From: Ferdinandcohnia humi_A
GTDB taxonomy: Bacteria; Bacillota; Bacilli; Bacillales; Bacillaceae_L
Length of the DNA stretch: 64,000 nucleotides
Assembly: GCA_047608075.1 (NCBI GenBank)
Contig: JBLKRX010000016.1
Location: 37,952 to 101,951, forward strand
Reading direction: 5' to 3'
Shown here: one piece after another, positions 54,650 to 63,974 of the stretch
Numbering within the stretch: the stretch's first letter is position 1
Layout: every line of letters begins with the position of its first letter
The notes under the pieces: model-generated
What the model was told of the DNA's origin: nothing
Database searches by the model: none
Seen by the model: only the letters and a program-made list of their open reading frames with translations
Program-made: the position numbers and the translations under genes

Positions 54650-55159
54650 ATGTCTGAGCATCCAATACAGGGTTTAATGTCAACTGCAATGGAAAATTTA
54701 AAACAAATGATTGATGTGAATACAATCATTGGTGACCCTGTTGAAACACCTGACGGAAGCGTTATTTTAACGGTTTCAAAGGTTGGATTTGGATTTGCTG
54801 CTGGTGGTAGCGAATTCCAAACTCAAGGTGGTGGGGGTGGAAAAGATAGTCAGGATAGTGGTGGAAAAGACAGTAAGGATGGCGGTAGTGAGAAACAAGG
54901 CTCAAAGTTACCTTTTGGTGGAGGTAGCGGGGGTGGAGTCTCCATCACACCAATTGCATTTTTAATTGTGAACTCACAAGGTGTAAAAATGCTTCACTTA
55001 GACGAAAGCACTCATTTATACGAAAAGCTTTTAGAGCTTGCCCCACAAGCAGTTGAGAAAATACAGCAAATGCTTAAGAAGAATAACCAAGGACAAGACC
55101 AAAACAAACAACAGGATCAACAAAAACAGGATAAGCCTAAACAGGATTTTGATATATAA
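54650..55159 (+). CDS. GerW-family sporulation protein YtfJ
   Basis: 169 aa, the GerW/YtfJ family. The conserved N-terminus IQGLMSTAMENLKQMIDVNT, VSKVGFGFAAGGSEF, and VSITPIAFLIVNSQGVKML are clear. A glycine/lysine-rich loop (residues ~60-95) and a Gln/Lys/Asp-rich tail (~142-169) flank the domain. GerW homologues act in spore germination or cortex-linked processes; the role of YtfJ itself is not well defined. TAGGAGGAA precedes the ATG. Confidence 0.92.
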   Translation: MSEHPIQGLMSTAMENLKQMIDVNTIIGDPVETPDGSVILTVSKVGFGFAAGGSEFQTQGGGGGKDSQDSGGKDSKDGGSEKQGSKLPFGGGSGGGVSITPIAFLIVNSQGVKMLHLDESTHLYEKLLELAPQAVEKIQQMLKKNNQGQDQNKQQDQQKQDKPKQDFDI

Positions 55160-55322
55160 GAAACGAAAGTTAACTGTATCCTTCAAATATACAGTTAACT
55201 TTTTTCATTTAAGGGAGTCGAACTTTGTTGTTTTACTAATTTTAATCTTAAATAATTGCAATCCAATGGAAATATGGATATGATTTACTCTGTACATATA
55301 TATTTAAAGGAGGATTTTTATA

Positions 55323-55823
55323 ATGGCGAACGTAACATTCAAAGGGAATCCGGTAACTTTATTAGGTTCTGAGGTAAAAGTAGGGGACAAAGCTCCTGAA
55401 TTTACAGTATTAGCAAACGACTTATCACCAGTGACTTTAGCAGATTCTAAAGGGTCTGTAAGATTAATTAGTGTTGTACCTTCTATTGATACCGGCGTAT
55501 GTGATGCGCAAACACGCCGTTTTAACGAGGAAGCATCAAGCTTAGGAAATGTAAAAATCCTTACAGTAAGTGTTGACTTACCATTCGCACAAAAGCGTTG
55601 GTGCGGAGCGAACGGAATTGAAAACGTTCAAACTCTATCTGACCATCGTGAACTTTCTTTTGGAGAAGCATATGGAGTTGCAATAAAGGAGCTTCGCTTA
55701 TTGGCTCGTGCAGTGTTTGTTGTTGATAGCAATGATACTGTTACTTATGTTGAATATGTCAGTGAAGCAACAAATCATCCAAATTATGAAGCAGCATTAG
55801 AAGCAGCAAAAGCAGCGAAGTAA
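55323..55823 (+). CDS. tpx: Thiol peroxidase Tpx
   Basis: 166 aa, atypical 2-Cys peroxiredoxin reducing peroxides in the cytoplasm. The peroxidatic Cys60 is in DTGVCDAQTRRFN and the resolving Cys94 in RWCGANGIENV, positions typical of Tpx. AAAGGAGGA precedes the ATG. A terminator follows. The gene order with ytxK and ackA matches B. subtilis ytgI. Confidence 0.97.
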   Translation: MANVTFKGNPVTLLGSEVKVGDKAPEFTVLANDLSPVTLADSKGSVRLISVVPSIDTGVCDAQTRRFNEEASSLGNVKILTVSVDLPFAQKRWCGANGIENVQTLSDHRELSFGEAYGVAIKELRLLARAVFVVDSNDTVTYVEYVSEATNHPNYEAALEAAKAAK

Positions 55824-55840
55824 TGGTAATATGTAAGTAG

Positions 55841-55866
55841 CCCCAATTATCAAATTGGGGTTATTT
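55841..55866 (+). terminator. Terminator of tpx
   Basis: CCCCAATT / AATTGGGG with a short loop; the T-tail is moderate. Confidence 0.8.
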
Positions 55867-55946
55867 GTTTTCATTATTTGAACTAGCGCTTCTAATCTTC
55901 TAAAATAAATAGATATGTATATCAGTTCTAAGAAGGAGTTTATTTA

Positions 55947-56936
55947 ATGGAACAAATATCAACGATGGAGAAACTATTTACTGTTATCGATAACACAGCA
56001 ACGATATTAAAAGAGGAGCTTTCTTGCTCATATCTTGAAGCTGTTGCTGAAACAGGGGAAAATCTTTTTCAAGGCACGATCTTACAAGAAGAGGTCAGTG
56101 AACTGTCAAAAAAAAGATTAGAAAAAGAATATAGTCAAGTGAAACTAGAACGCCATAGTGTAGAAGAAATACGAAAAGCATACCAACTTGCAGCGTTAAA
56201 AGGTATGAAGGAAGCTACTCAGCCGAATCATCAAATGACTCCAGACGCAGTTGCTATCTTTATGGGTTACTTAGTATCTAAATTTACTGAGAAACAAAAG
56301 GAATTTACTATTTTTGATCCGGCAGTTGGAACAGGAAATCTACTCACCACTGTTTTAAATCAAACAGGTACTAAAGATGTTGAGGCCTATGGAATTGATG
56401 TCGACGATTTATTACTAAAATTAGCATATGTGAGTGCAAACCTGCAGCAACATTCGATCCAGTTTTACAACCAAGATAGCTTACAGCCACTCTATATTGA
56501 CCCAGTGGATGTGGTTGTTTGTGATTTACCTGTTGGATATTATCCGAATGATATAGGCGCAGCGGGTTATAACCTTCGAGCGAAGGAAGGTCACTCTTAT
56601 GCCCACCATCTATTTATTGAACAAAGCTTAAAATACACAAAAGCTGGTGGTTATTTATTGTTCCTTGTTCCGAATCACTTATTTACTAGTGATCAAGCTG
56701 CAGATCTAAATGCCTATCTAAAAGAACATAGTGTTATACAAGGGATGATTCAATTACCTTTATCTTTATTCAAGGATGAGAAAGCTGCAAAAAGTATTTT
56801 TATCCTTCAGAAAAAAGGAATTGAAGTAAACGTACCTAAGCAAGCTTTATTAGTTGATCTACCAAAGTTCTCAAATAAAGCTGCGATGTCAGGTATTATC
56901 AACCAAATTGATGCTTGGTTTAAAAAAGAAAAATAA
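55947..56936 (+). CDS. Class I SAM methyltransferase YtxK (N6-Mtase-like)
   Basis: 329 aa. An N-terminal helical domain (~1-95) precedes a Rossmann methyltransferase with the SAM motif FDPAVGTGNLLTTVL, AYGIDVDDLL, and DLPVGYYP in place of the (N/D)PPY catalytic motif. Resembles type I restriction HsdM-like adenine methylases, but there is no HsdS or HsdR neighbour and the motif is altered, so DNA methylation is unproven. AGAAGGAG precedes the ATG. Linked with ackA. Confidence 0.9.
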   Translation: MEQISTMEKLFTVIDNTATILKEELSCSYLEAVAETGENLFQGTILQEEVSELSKKRLEKEYSQVKLERHSVEEIRKAYQLAALKGMKEATQPNHQMTPDAVAIFMGYLVSKFTEKQKEFTIFDPAVGTGNLLTTVLNQTGTKDVEAYGIDVDDLLLKLAYVSANLQQHSIQFYNQDSLQPLYIDPVDVVVCDLPVGYYPNDIGAAGYNLRAKEGHSYAHHLFIEQSLKYTKAGGYLLFLVPNHLFTSDQAADLNAYLKEHSVIQGMIQLPLSLFKDEKAAKSIFILQKKGIEVNVPKQALLVDLPKFSNKAAMSGIINQIDAWFKKEK

Positions 56937-56941
56937 ACAGA

Positions 56942-56973
56942 AGGCCCTCACTTTGTGTGGGGGCTTATTTTTG
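56942..56973 (+). terminator. Terminator of ytxK
   Basis: GCCCTCAC / GTGGGGGC (G-T pair) with T-rich tail. Confidence 0.75.
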
Positions 56974-57227
56974 TTAAAGCTGTAATTCCTGCTAAGGGAT
57001 CTATTACTTTTCATAATACGTATTTTATAAGAATGTGTCCGTTTACACTTATCTGAATTTAACAACTTTATGACGAAAACGGTACCATCTTGGCGTACCA
57101 CTTGAAATGTTCGTTACTCGGTGTTTAAATGAAAAGAGCGTCTATGAAAGATTGTCATTTTGCATAGAATATTGTAGAGGAACAGTACATACACCTTAGA
57201 AATGCATGAAAAAGGAGCGTATAATAT

Positions 57228-58415
57228 ATGTCGAAAGTAATTGCGATTAATGCAGGAAGCTCTTCATTAAAGTTTCAACTGTTTGAAATGCCAAGTGAAG
57301 AAGTTATTACAAAAGGAATATTTGAACGAATTGGTATGGAGAAAGGTATTTTTACAATTTCAGTCAATGATGAGAAGCAAACGACTGAAACAGAGATTCC
57401 TGACCATGCTGTTGCTGTAAAAATCCTACTAAGCAAGTTAACTGAATTAGGAATTATTAAGTCTTTAGACGAAATTGATGGTATTGGACACAGGGTTGTT
57501 CATGGAGGAGAAACTTTTAGTGATTCAGCAGTTATTACGGAGGAAGTCCTCAAAGAAATTGATGCACTTTCTGAATTAGCACCTCTACACAATCCAGCAA
57601 ATGTGACAGGTATTAAAGCATTCCAAGAAGTCTTACCTCATGTACCTGCGGTGGCTGTCTTTGATACTGCTTTCCATCAAACAATGCCAGAGAAATCATT
57701 TTTATATAGTCTCCCATATGAATACTACAAGAAGTACGGAATTAGAAAATATGGATTCCATGGTACATCTCATAAATATGTCTCTCAGCGTGCTGCAGAA
57801 TTACTCGGTAGACCTTTAGACCAACTTCGATTACTATCTTGTCATCTAGGAAATGGTGCAAGTATCGCTGCAATTGAAGGTGGAAAATCAATAGATACAT
57901 CAATGGGCTTTACCCCACTTGCTGGTGTTACAATGGGGACTCGTTCTGGTAATATTGACCCAGCACTTATTCCATATATCATGGAAAAGACAGGCAAAAC
58001 CGCTGATGAAGTTCTTGATGTGTTGAATAAAAAAAGCGGTATGCTAGGAGTTTCAGGGTTCTCAAGTGATTTGCGTGATATTGAACAGCAGGCTGAGGCT
58101 GGAAATGAACGAGCTGAACTTGCACTAGAAGTTTTTGCAAGTAGAATTCATAAATATATCGGATCATATGCTGCACGCATGCACGGAATTGATGCAATTA
58201 TCTTTACTGCAGGTATTGGGGAAAATAGCGATACTATCCGTGCAAGAGTATTGACTGGTCTAGAGTTTATGGGTGTATATTGGGATCCAGCTTTAAATAA
58301 GGTAAGAGGGAAGGAAGCCTTTATCAATTACCCTCATTCCCCAGTTAAAGTTATTATCATCCCAACAAATGAAGAAGTGATGATTGCTCGTGATGTTATG
58401 AGATTAACAAAATAA
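57228..58415 (+). CDS. ackA: Acetate kinase AckA
   Basis: 395 aa. Acetyl phosphate + ADP to acetate + ATP; overflow metabolism. Signatures: NAGSSSLKFQLFE, HRVVHGGETF, VFDTAFHQTMPEKSFLY, YGFHGTSHKYVS, and FTAGIGENSDTIR. Same length as the B. subtilis enzyme. AAAAAGGAG precedes the ATG. CcpA activates ackA in B. subtilis; I see no good cre site in the 290 bp upstream. Confidence 0.98.
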   Translation: MSKVIAINAGSSSLKFQLFEMPSEEVITKGIFERIGMEKGIFTISVNDEKQTTETEIPDHAVAVKILLSKLTELGIIKSLDEIDGIGHRVVHGGETFSDSAVITEEVLKEIDALSELAPLHNPANVTGIKAFQEVLPHVPAVAVFDTAFHQTMPEKSFLYSLPYEYYKKYGIRKYGFHGTSHKYVSQRAAELLGRPLDQLRLLSCHLGNGASIAAIEGGKSIDTSMGFTPLAGVTMGTRSGNIDPALIPYIMEKTGKTADEVLDVLNKKSGMLGVSGFSSDLRDIEQQAEAGNERAELALEVFASRIHKYIGSYAARMHGIDAIIFTAGIGENSDTIRARVLTGLEFMGVYWDPALNKVRGKEAFINYPHSPVKVIIIPTNEEVMIARDVMRLTK

Positions 58416-58426
58416 GCGTTTTAATT

Positions 58427-58457
58427 GGACAAACTCTTTTATGGGTTTGTCTTTTTT
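58427..58457 (+). terminator. Terminator of ackA
   Basis: GACAAAC / GTTTGTC stem, then CTTTTTT. Confidence 0.85.
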
Positions 58458-58459
58458 AT

Positions 58460-58828
58460 GTAAAAGGAAACTATATAAATTTATTGTTTTGGAAAACTCT
58501 CCATTAGGTAGGTCTATCCGCGTTCAGCTCCCACTCGTAGCTAGTTTCCCCCTGACTCAGCTTCTGGGATTATCTTGCGTAAAAGCTTCGCGTTTAAGCA
58601 GCTCAAGGTTTAAAACATGCGACAATGAAAGTGCTAATGAGCGACTTTTTAGCCACAGAACATTTGCTTGTCGGACTTGTACAGAACAAGGAAAGCTCCG
58701 GCGGCATAATCATCGCACGAAGAAAATGCATTGCATTTTCGAGGATGTGCTTACGTCAACGTTCGCCACAGGACATGGTGGAAATTAGTTGACGTTCCTC
58801 TTCTAATTCGCTTGAGCTTTTGTTCTTT
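58460..58828 (+). repeat. Intergenic repeat family A, copy 6 (longest)
   Basis: Opens AAGGAAACTATATAAATTTA as in copy 3, then CGTTCAGCTCCC, AACATTTGCTTGTCGGACTT, ACAAGGAAAGCTCCGGCGG, AATCATCGCACGAAGAAAAT, the ACGTCAACGTTCGCCACAGG hairpin half and GTTGACGTTCCTC, ending GCTTGAGCTTTTG. A 115-codon frame (58441-58788) is translated repeat. Confidence 0.88.
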
Positions 58829-58982
58829 AGTTATTTTGAAAGGTTATAGATCAATGTCTATTGCGGTTAACTTTCTAAATATTAAAAGTGAGTATGAAAT
58901 TCACGCATTGCTACTTGCCTTTCGTTGAATCTACTTTGTGGTATAATACATAATAGTATGTATGTGGGAACGGAGGATTTTT

Positions 58983-59816
58983 ATGGGAATTACTGAGCGT
59001 GAAGAAAAAATACTGAGGGAGATAGAAAATTGGGCAGTTCAATTACAACAGTATGAAACAACTGACTTTGAAATGACTTATGAAAAATGGGTGGAGAATT
59101 CCTTTGAATTAATTCCGGAACATGTGCGAAATGAATTTTTTGCCAAGCTAGACAATTGGCTTTTTCATTTACATGCAATGCTCCAAGGCACACAAATTCA
59201 AATGGATGCACGGCAAAGACTTATCACCTCTGCACGCATTTTCCGCCAAGAAATAGAAGAAATTTCAGACTTGAAGGAGTTATCTGTCGACCAGCTTACC
59301 TATTTAGCTGAACATCAAATTGCGAAACATCGTTTATATTCATTTGCCCAGGGAGGACTAACAGGTACTGGTGGTTTTATATTACTAGGAACAGATATCC
59401 CCGCCATTACAGTGATTAATCTTCGTATCGTGCAGTTAATCGCAATGACGTACGGCTATGAAGTGAATACTCCCTTTGAGATGATGACTTCCTTAAAGGT
59501 TTTTCATGTAGCAACACTTCCAAAAAGAATGCGTTACCATGGTTGGGAAGCACTCATAGAAGAAATAGATGGCACTTATCAAAATCAGTTCATATATGAG
59601 GGCTCGGAGGAGCTTACAAACGAAACATGGCTCGAGTTCCCATTAAAGCATATTATCAAAGCTATCACGATATCACTTCTCCGTAAAAAGGTAATACAAA
59701 AAGTTCCTTTAATCAGTATGGCAATCGGAGCAGGAATGAATTACCAACTAACAAGGCAAATAAGCGAATTTGCACATAATTACTATAGACTTCGTTTCCT
59801 GAAAGAGAAGGAGTAA
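58983..59816 (+). CDS. EcsC-family protein
   Basis: 277 aa, resembles the EcsC family. The segment FAQGGLTGTGGFILLGTDIPAITVINLRIVQLIAMTYGY (first part of it) is the family glycine-rich hydrophobic stretch, near residues 123-160. The function is unknown; EcsC itself is linked to an ABC transporter operon in Bacillus, but no transporter is here. The ATG at 58983 follows GGAGG at 58971. moaB starts 6 bp after its stop. Confidence 0.85.
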   Translation: MGITEREEKILREIENWAVQLQQYETTDFEMTYEKWVENSFELIPEHVRNEFFAKLDNWLFHLHAMLQGTQIQMDARQRLITSARIFRQEIEEISDLKELSVDQLTYLAEHQIAKHRLYSFAQGGLTGTGGFILLGTDIPAITVINLRIVQLIAMTYGYEVNTPFEMMTSLKVFHVATLPKRMRYHGWEALIEEIDGTYQNQFIYEGSEELTNETWLEFPLKHIIKAITISLLRKKVIQKVPLISMAIGAGMNYQLTRQISEFAHNYYRLRFLKEKE

Positions 59817-59822
59817 GTAAAA

Positions 59823-60335
59823 ATGAGTATCGAAGAACATAAAAAAGCAGCACCAAACCAGGTCAGGTGTAAAGTCATAACCATCAGTGATACTAGAACA
59901 GCTGAAACTGATAAAAGTGGACAGCTAATGAAATCACTACTCAATGATAACGGTTTTGAGGTGGTTGAGTATGAGATAGTGAAGGATGAGGAAGAATCAA
60001 TCCACCTTGCAATTAGTAGGGGCTGTGAAAGTGGAAAAATTGATGTCATATTAACAAATGGTGGTACGGGAATTGCTAAACGTGACGTCACAATTGAAAC
60101 TGTTAGAAAGCTTTTGGATAAGGAAATTGTTGGCTTTGGTGAGCTTTTTAGAATGCTTAGCTATACAGAGGATATTGGGTCGGCTGCTATTTTATCAAGA
60201 GCGATAGCGGGAGTAATAAATAATATAGCTATTTTCTCAACACCTGGATCAACTGGAGCCGTAAAGCTTGCGATGACAAAGCTTATACTACCTGAGCTGG
60301 GTCATGTTGTAAGAGAAATTAAAAAGGATTTGTAG
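59823..60335 (+). CDS. moaB: Molybdopterin biosynthesis protein MoaB
   Basis: 170 aa, MoaB/MogA fold (molybdenum cofactor adenylyltransferase type). VITISDTRTAETDKSG, LTNGGTGIAKRDVTIE (the molybdopterin-binding NGGTG), and ELFRMLSYTEDIGSAA are visible. No other molybdenum-cofactor genes are near; moaB often stands alone in Bacillus. GAAGGAG precedes the ATG and it is probably co-transcribed with the EcsC-family gene. Terminator at 60380. Confidence 0.94.
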   Translation: MSIEEHKKAAPNQVRCKVITISDTRTAETDKSGQLMKSLLNDNGFEVVEYEIVKDEEESIHLAISRGCESGKIDVILTNGGTGIAKRDVTIETVRKLLDKEIVGFGELFRMLSYTEDIGSAAILSRAIAGVINNIAIFSTPGSTGAVKLAMTKLILPELGHVVREIKKDL

Positions 60336-60379
60336 AAGTAAAAGTAAAGTTAAGGTTCTGGGATAATTCCCCTAAATAG

Positions 60380-60421
60380 AAAGTGGCAACAAAAAATATA
60401 TTTTTTTGTTGCCACTTTTTT
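60380..60421 (+). terminator. Terminator of moaB
   Basis: AAAGTGGCAACAAAAAA with TTTTTTTGTTGCCACTTT, an unusually long perfect stem, then T-run. Confidence 0.95.
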
Positions 60422-60422
60422 G

Positions 60423-60699
60423 AAAGTATAAAATTTTGAACATAGATTCCGCTGTCTAGCGCAAGAGCCCTTCTCCCTCAAGGTCAAAAACGCGTTGCAA
60501 TGAAAAGTCAAAGAGCGACTATTTTTGAAACTGAATATTTGCTGGTCGGCCATGCACAGGAAAAGGAAAGCACCCACAAGCATAAACAACGGGAAGAAAA
60601 TGCATGCATTTTCGAGGACGTGCTGACGTCAACGTTCGCCACAGGACATAGTGGGTGATGTTTGACGCTCCTCTTTAAGGTGCTTGCGCTTTTCATATA
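60423..60699 (+). repeat. Intergenic repeat family A, copy 7
   Basis: AAGTATAAAATTTTGAACAT, TGTCTAGCGCAAGAGCCC, CAAGGTCAAAAACGCG, AATGAAAAGTCAAAGAGCGA, ACGTCAACGTTCGCCACAGG, ending GGTGCTTGCGCTTTTC. AGCGCAAG at its 5' side pairs perfectly with CTTGCGCT at its 3' end. The other part of the gap (60700-60821) shows no gene. Confidence 0.88.
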
Positions 60700-60821
60700 C
60701 GTCTCACATTGTCGTACAACCTCTAATTGATTGCCAAGAGTTTGAATAACAGGTCCTCATATAGCTGGGATGAAGGCGCTCGCATTCATTTTTACTAAAA
60801 AGTTTACAACAAGAGTCAAGC

Positions 60822-61136
60822 TTATTGGTGTAATTTTGAGGAAATATCTTGATTTAACCGGTACCATAACCATAAGTCATTAATAATGGACGCACATTCA
60901 GATATTTCACTATTTAGTTCACAGGAACGCTGAAAATTTAGTTCATTTCCAAGCTGCTCTTGTTTATTATTAATAATGTCTTCAATTTCTGCAATTCGAT
61001 CAGGGATATGTCCTCTAATAATCTCCCACTGTAGGAGAATTTGTTGCTGCGTCTCCTCAGAGTATTCCTCCCACTCTTTATTAAGTTGAGGTAATAGAAT
61101 CCCGAGCCGTTCGTCTAATACAAAAAAGTCCTCCAT
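60822..61136 (-). CDS. Conserved small acidic helical protein, unknown function
   Basis: 104 aa, acidic and predicted helical, without transmembrane segments. It begins MEDFFVLDERLGILLPQLNKE and contains paired Cys in RSCELNSEISECASIIND. I do not recognise the family. AGGAG nine bases before the ATG at 61136 supports the start; an in-frame GTG at 61145 touches that site. It is transcribed away from argG. Moderate confidence that it is real. Confidence 0.65.
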   Translation of the reverse strand: MEDFFVLDERLGILLPQLNKEWEEYSEETQQQILLQWEIIRGHIPDRIAEIEDIINNKQEQLGNELNFQRSCELNSEISECASIINDLWLWYRLNQDISSKLHQ

Positions 61137-61289
61137 TTTCTCCACTCCTAGTAACTACTGTTACTATTTTACAATACTAGTAAGTTAGTTTCCATTTCAA
61201 AACATATTTTTATTTTTTCTTTAGAATCCTATTGAAAAAAGTAAAAAGAGTTGTTAAAGTTATACATTATGTATAAATATAAATCGTAA

Positions 61290-61303
61290 TGAATTATTAT
61301 TCG
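61290..61303 (+). promoter_or_regulatory. Predicted ArgR/AhrC operator (ARG box)
   Basis: TGAATTATTATTCG closely fits TGAAT-N4-ATTCA, overlapping the region just before the argG ribosome site. A -10-like TATAAAT lies at about 61272. Arginine repression through AhrC/ArgR is known for argGH in Bacillus. Confidence 0.6.
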
Positions 61304-61321
61304 TGAATGGAGAGATATGAA

Positions 61322-62527
61322 GTGGCTAAAAAGAAGATTGTTTTAGCATATTCTGGAGGACTAGATACTAGTGTTGCTATTAAGTGGTTACAAGAGCAAG
61401 GATATGATGTTGTGGCTTGCTGTTTAGATGTAGGTGAAGGGAAGGACCTCCACTTTGTAAAAGAAAAGGCGTTAAAGGTCGGTGCAGTATCTTCTTATGT
61501 AATTGATGCGAAAGAAGAATTCGCAAATGAATATGCACTTGTAGCATTACAAGCCCACACATTGTATGAAGGTAAATATCCGTTGGTTTCAGCACTTTCA
61601 CGACCTTTAATAGCTCAAAAACTCGTTGAGGTTGCGGAGAAGGAAAATGCAGTTGCAGTTGCTCACGGATGTACTGGAAAAGGAAACGACCAGGTCCGTT
61701 TTGAAGTATCCTTTCATGCACTTAATCCTAATCTTGAAGTTATTGCACCTGTTCGTGAGTGGAGATGGTCACGTGAGGAAGAAATTGAATATGCAAAGAA
61801 GCATGATATTCCGATTCCAATTAACTTAGATAGTCCGTTTTCAATTGACCAAAACCTATGGGGACGTAGTAATGAATGCGGAATACTAGAGGATCCATGG
61901 GCAGCTCCTCCAGAGGAAGCATATGAATTAACTGCTTCAATTGAAAACACCCCTGATATTCCAGAAATTATTGAAATAGGATTTGAACAGGGCGTTCCAA
62001 AAACGATAAACGGAAAAGAGTATACTTTAGCAGATTTAATCCTTGAACTTAATCAACTTGCAGGGAAACATGGAGTGGGCCGTATAGACCATGTTGAAAA
62101 TCGTCTTGTAGGGATAAAATCACGTGAGGTGTACGAATGTCCTGGCGCAATTACGTTGATTAAAGCGCATAAAGAGCTTGAAGACATTACTCTTGTAAAG
62201 GAGGTTGCTCACTTCAAGCCTGTTATTGAGCAGAAACTAACTGAACTAATTTATAACGGACTTTGGTTTTCACCATTAAAAGATGCATTACTAGGCTTCT
62301 TAAAAGAAACACAGAAGACTGTGAATGGAACAGTGCGTGTAAAGCTATTTAAGGGCCATGCAATTATAGAAGGCCGTAAATCAGGTAACTCATTATATGA
62401 TGAAAAACTTGCTACGTATACATCTGAGGATGAATTTGACCACAATGCAGCTGTAGGTTTTATCTCGTTATGGGGATTACCAACGAAGGTAAATAGTATT
62501 GTAAATAGCAAGAAGGTAGAAGTATGA
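61322..62527 (+). CDS. argG: Argininosuccinate synthase ArgG
   Basis: 401 aa, citrulline + aspartate + ATP to argininosuccinate. The ATP-binding PP-loop AYSGGLDTSV is at ~residues 9-18; HGCTGKGNDQVRFE, DQNLWGRSNECGILEDPW and PGAITLIKAHKELED follow. The GTG at 61322 is the start: GGAGAG at 61309-61314 has correct spacing, and the preceding in-frame ATG overlaps that site. The stop overlaps the argH ATG (ATGA), so the two are coupled. Confidence 0.96.
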   Translation: MAKKKIVLAYSGGLDTSVAIKWLQEQGYDVVACCLDVGEGKDLHFVKEKALKVGAVSSYVIDAKEEFANEYALVALQAHTLYEGKYPLVSALSRPLIAQKLVEVAEKENAVAVAHGCTGKGNDQVRFEVSFHALNPNLEVIAPVREWRWSREEEIEYAKKHDIPIPINLDSPFSIDQNLWGRSNECGILEDPWAAPPEEAYELTASIENTPDIPEIIEIGFEQGVPKTINGKEYTLADLILELNQLAGKHGVGRIDHVENRLVGIKSREVYECPGAITLIKAHKELEDITLVKEVAHFKPVIEQKLTELIYNGLWFSPLKDALLGFLKETQKTVNGTVRVKLFKGHAIIEGRKSGNSLYDEKLATYTSEDEFDHNAAVGFISLWGLPTKVNSIVNSKKVEV

Positions 62528-63891
62528 AAAAACTTTGGGGCGGAAGATTCACAAAAAGTGCCGAGCAATGGGTAGATGAGTTTGGTGCCTCAATCTCTTT
62601 TGATCAGGAACTTGTAAAAGAAGATATTGAAGGTAGCATTGCACATGTAACGATGCTTGGTAAATGTGGGATCTTAACAGAAGATGAAGTGACGATAATA
62701 AAAAATGGCCTTTTACGCCTAAAAGATAAAGCAGAGAATGATGAATTAGAATATTCAGTTGCAAATGAGGATATCCATTTAAATATTGAAAAAATGCTGA
62801 TTGATGAAATTGGTCAAGTAGGTGGAAAGCTTCACACGGGTAGAAGTCGGAATGATCAAGTTGCTACAGATATGCACTTGTATTTGCGTTCACAGGTTGA
62901 GGAAATTATTGAATTGATAAACACCCTGCAGGATGCAATCGTCGGGCAAGCTAATCAGCATGTAGAGACAATAGCCCCTGGATATACACATTTACAAAGG
63001 GCTCAGCCTATCTCATTTGCCCATCACTTATTAGCGTATTATTGGATGTTAGATAGAGATAAGGAAAGACTGCAGGACTCTTTGAAGCGAATTAATATGT
63101 CGCCACTAGGTGCCGGAGCTTTAGCAGGAACTACCTTTCCAATCGACCGTTCTTATAGCGCAACATTATTAGGATTCGAGAAAATCTATGAAAATAGTAT
63201 TGATGCTGTAAGTGATCGAGACTTTATTATCGAATTCTTAAGTAATAGTTCACTTATCATGATGCATTTGTCCCGTTTTTGTGAGGAACTAATTTTATGG
63301 TCTACACAAGAATTCAATTTTATTGAAATGGATGATGCATTTGCTACTGGAAGTAGTATAATGCCACAAAAGAAAAACCCTGATATGGCGGAGCTAATTC
63401 GTGGTAAGACAGGTCGTGTTTACGGAAATTTACTAGGCTTATTGACTGTGCTTAAGGGAACACCACTTGCTTATAACAAAGACATGCAAGAAGATAAGGA
63501 AGGCATGTTTGATACCGTGAGAACGATTAAGGGTTCGTTGAAAATATTTGAAGGCATGGTTTCTTCTATGAAGGTTAAGAAAGAAGTCATGGCTGCTGCG
63601 GTAAAAAAGGACTTTTCAAATGCGACAGAGTTAGCAGATTATTTGGCTTCAAAGGGGCTTCCATTTCGTGAAGCACATGAAGTAGTTGGAAAGCTAGTTT
63701 TGACCTGTATTGAGCATGGAGTTTATTTAAGTGACTTGCCTTTATCAGTATTCAAAGAAGCATCTTCATTATTCGAAGACGATATTTACGGAGTACTATT
63801 ACCTGAAACTGCTGTTTCTCGCCGAATAAGTGCAGGAGGTACAGGATTTGAAGAGGTAAGGAGAGTATTGGAACAAATAGCAAACAAATAG
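62524..63891 (+). CDS. argH: Argininosuccinate lyase ArgH
   Basis: 455 aa, splits argininosuccinate into arginine and fumarate. Fumarase/aspartase superfamily signatures: HTGRSRNDQVATDMHLYLR, THLQRAQPISFAHHLLAYYW, the GSSIMPQKKNPD loop, and YNKDMQEDKEGMFDTV. Overlaps argG by 4 bp; a single operon with argG. Confidence 0.97.
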   Translation: MKKLWGGRFTKSAEQWVDEFGASISFDQELVKEDIEGSIAHVTMLGKCGILTEDEVTIIKNGLLRLKDKAENDELEYSVANEDIHLNIEKMLIDEIGQVGGKLHTGRSRNDQVATDMHLYLRSQVEEIIELINTLQDAIVGQANQHVETIAPGYTHLQRAQPISFAHHLLAYYWMLDRDKERLQDSLKRINMSPLGAGALAGTTFPIDRSYSATLLGFEKIYENSIDAVSDRDFIIEFLSNSSLIMMHLSRFCEELILWSTQEFNFIEMDDAFATGSSIMPQKKNPDMAELIRGKTGRVYGNLLGLLTVLKGTPLAYNKDMQEDKEGMFDTVRTIKGSLKIFEGMVSSMKVKKEVMAAAVKKDFSNATELADYLASKGLPFREAHEVVGKLVLTCIEHGVYLSDLPLSVFKEASSLFEDDIYGVLLPETAVSRRISAGGTGFEEVRRVLEQIANK

Positions 63892-63901
63892 CAAACAAAA
63901 A

Positions 63902-63974
63902 AAATCGTGAGAAATACTCACGATTCAGATTGTCGACAAAAGGCATCGAGAGCACTCCCTCTCGATGTCTTTTA
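63902..63974 (+). terminator. Two consecutive hairpins after argH
   Basis: First AATCGTGAG / CTCACGATT (63904-63926), then a perfect 15-bp stem AAAAGGCATCGAGAG / CTCTCGATGTCTTTT (63939-63974). The second has the stronger T-run. Confidence 0.85.

Noticed and set aside
55947..56936. Restriction-modification system at ytxK
   Set aside because: The methyltransferase-like gene has an altered catalytic motif and no specificity or nuclease partner; position matches the housekeeping ytxK-ackA pair.
57001..57227. cre site upstream of ackA
   Set aside because: Known in B. subtilis, but the best match here (ATGAAAGATTGTCAT near 57142) lacks the central CG, so I do not call it.
58441..58788. A 115-codon open frame after ackA
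   Set aside because: It is a translation of family A repeat copy 6; the same peptide fragments (FFCHRTFA/FSHRTFACRTC) appear in other repeat copies. No ribosome site or family match.
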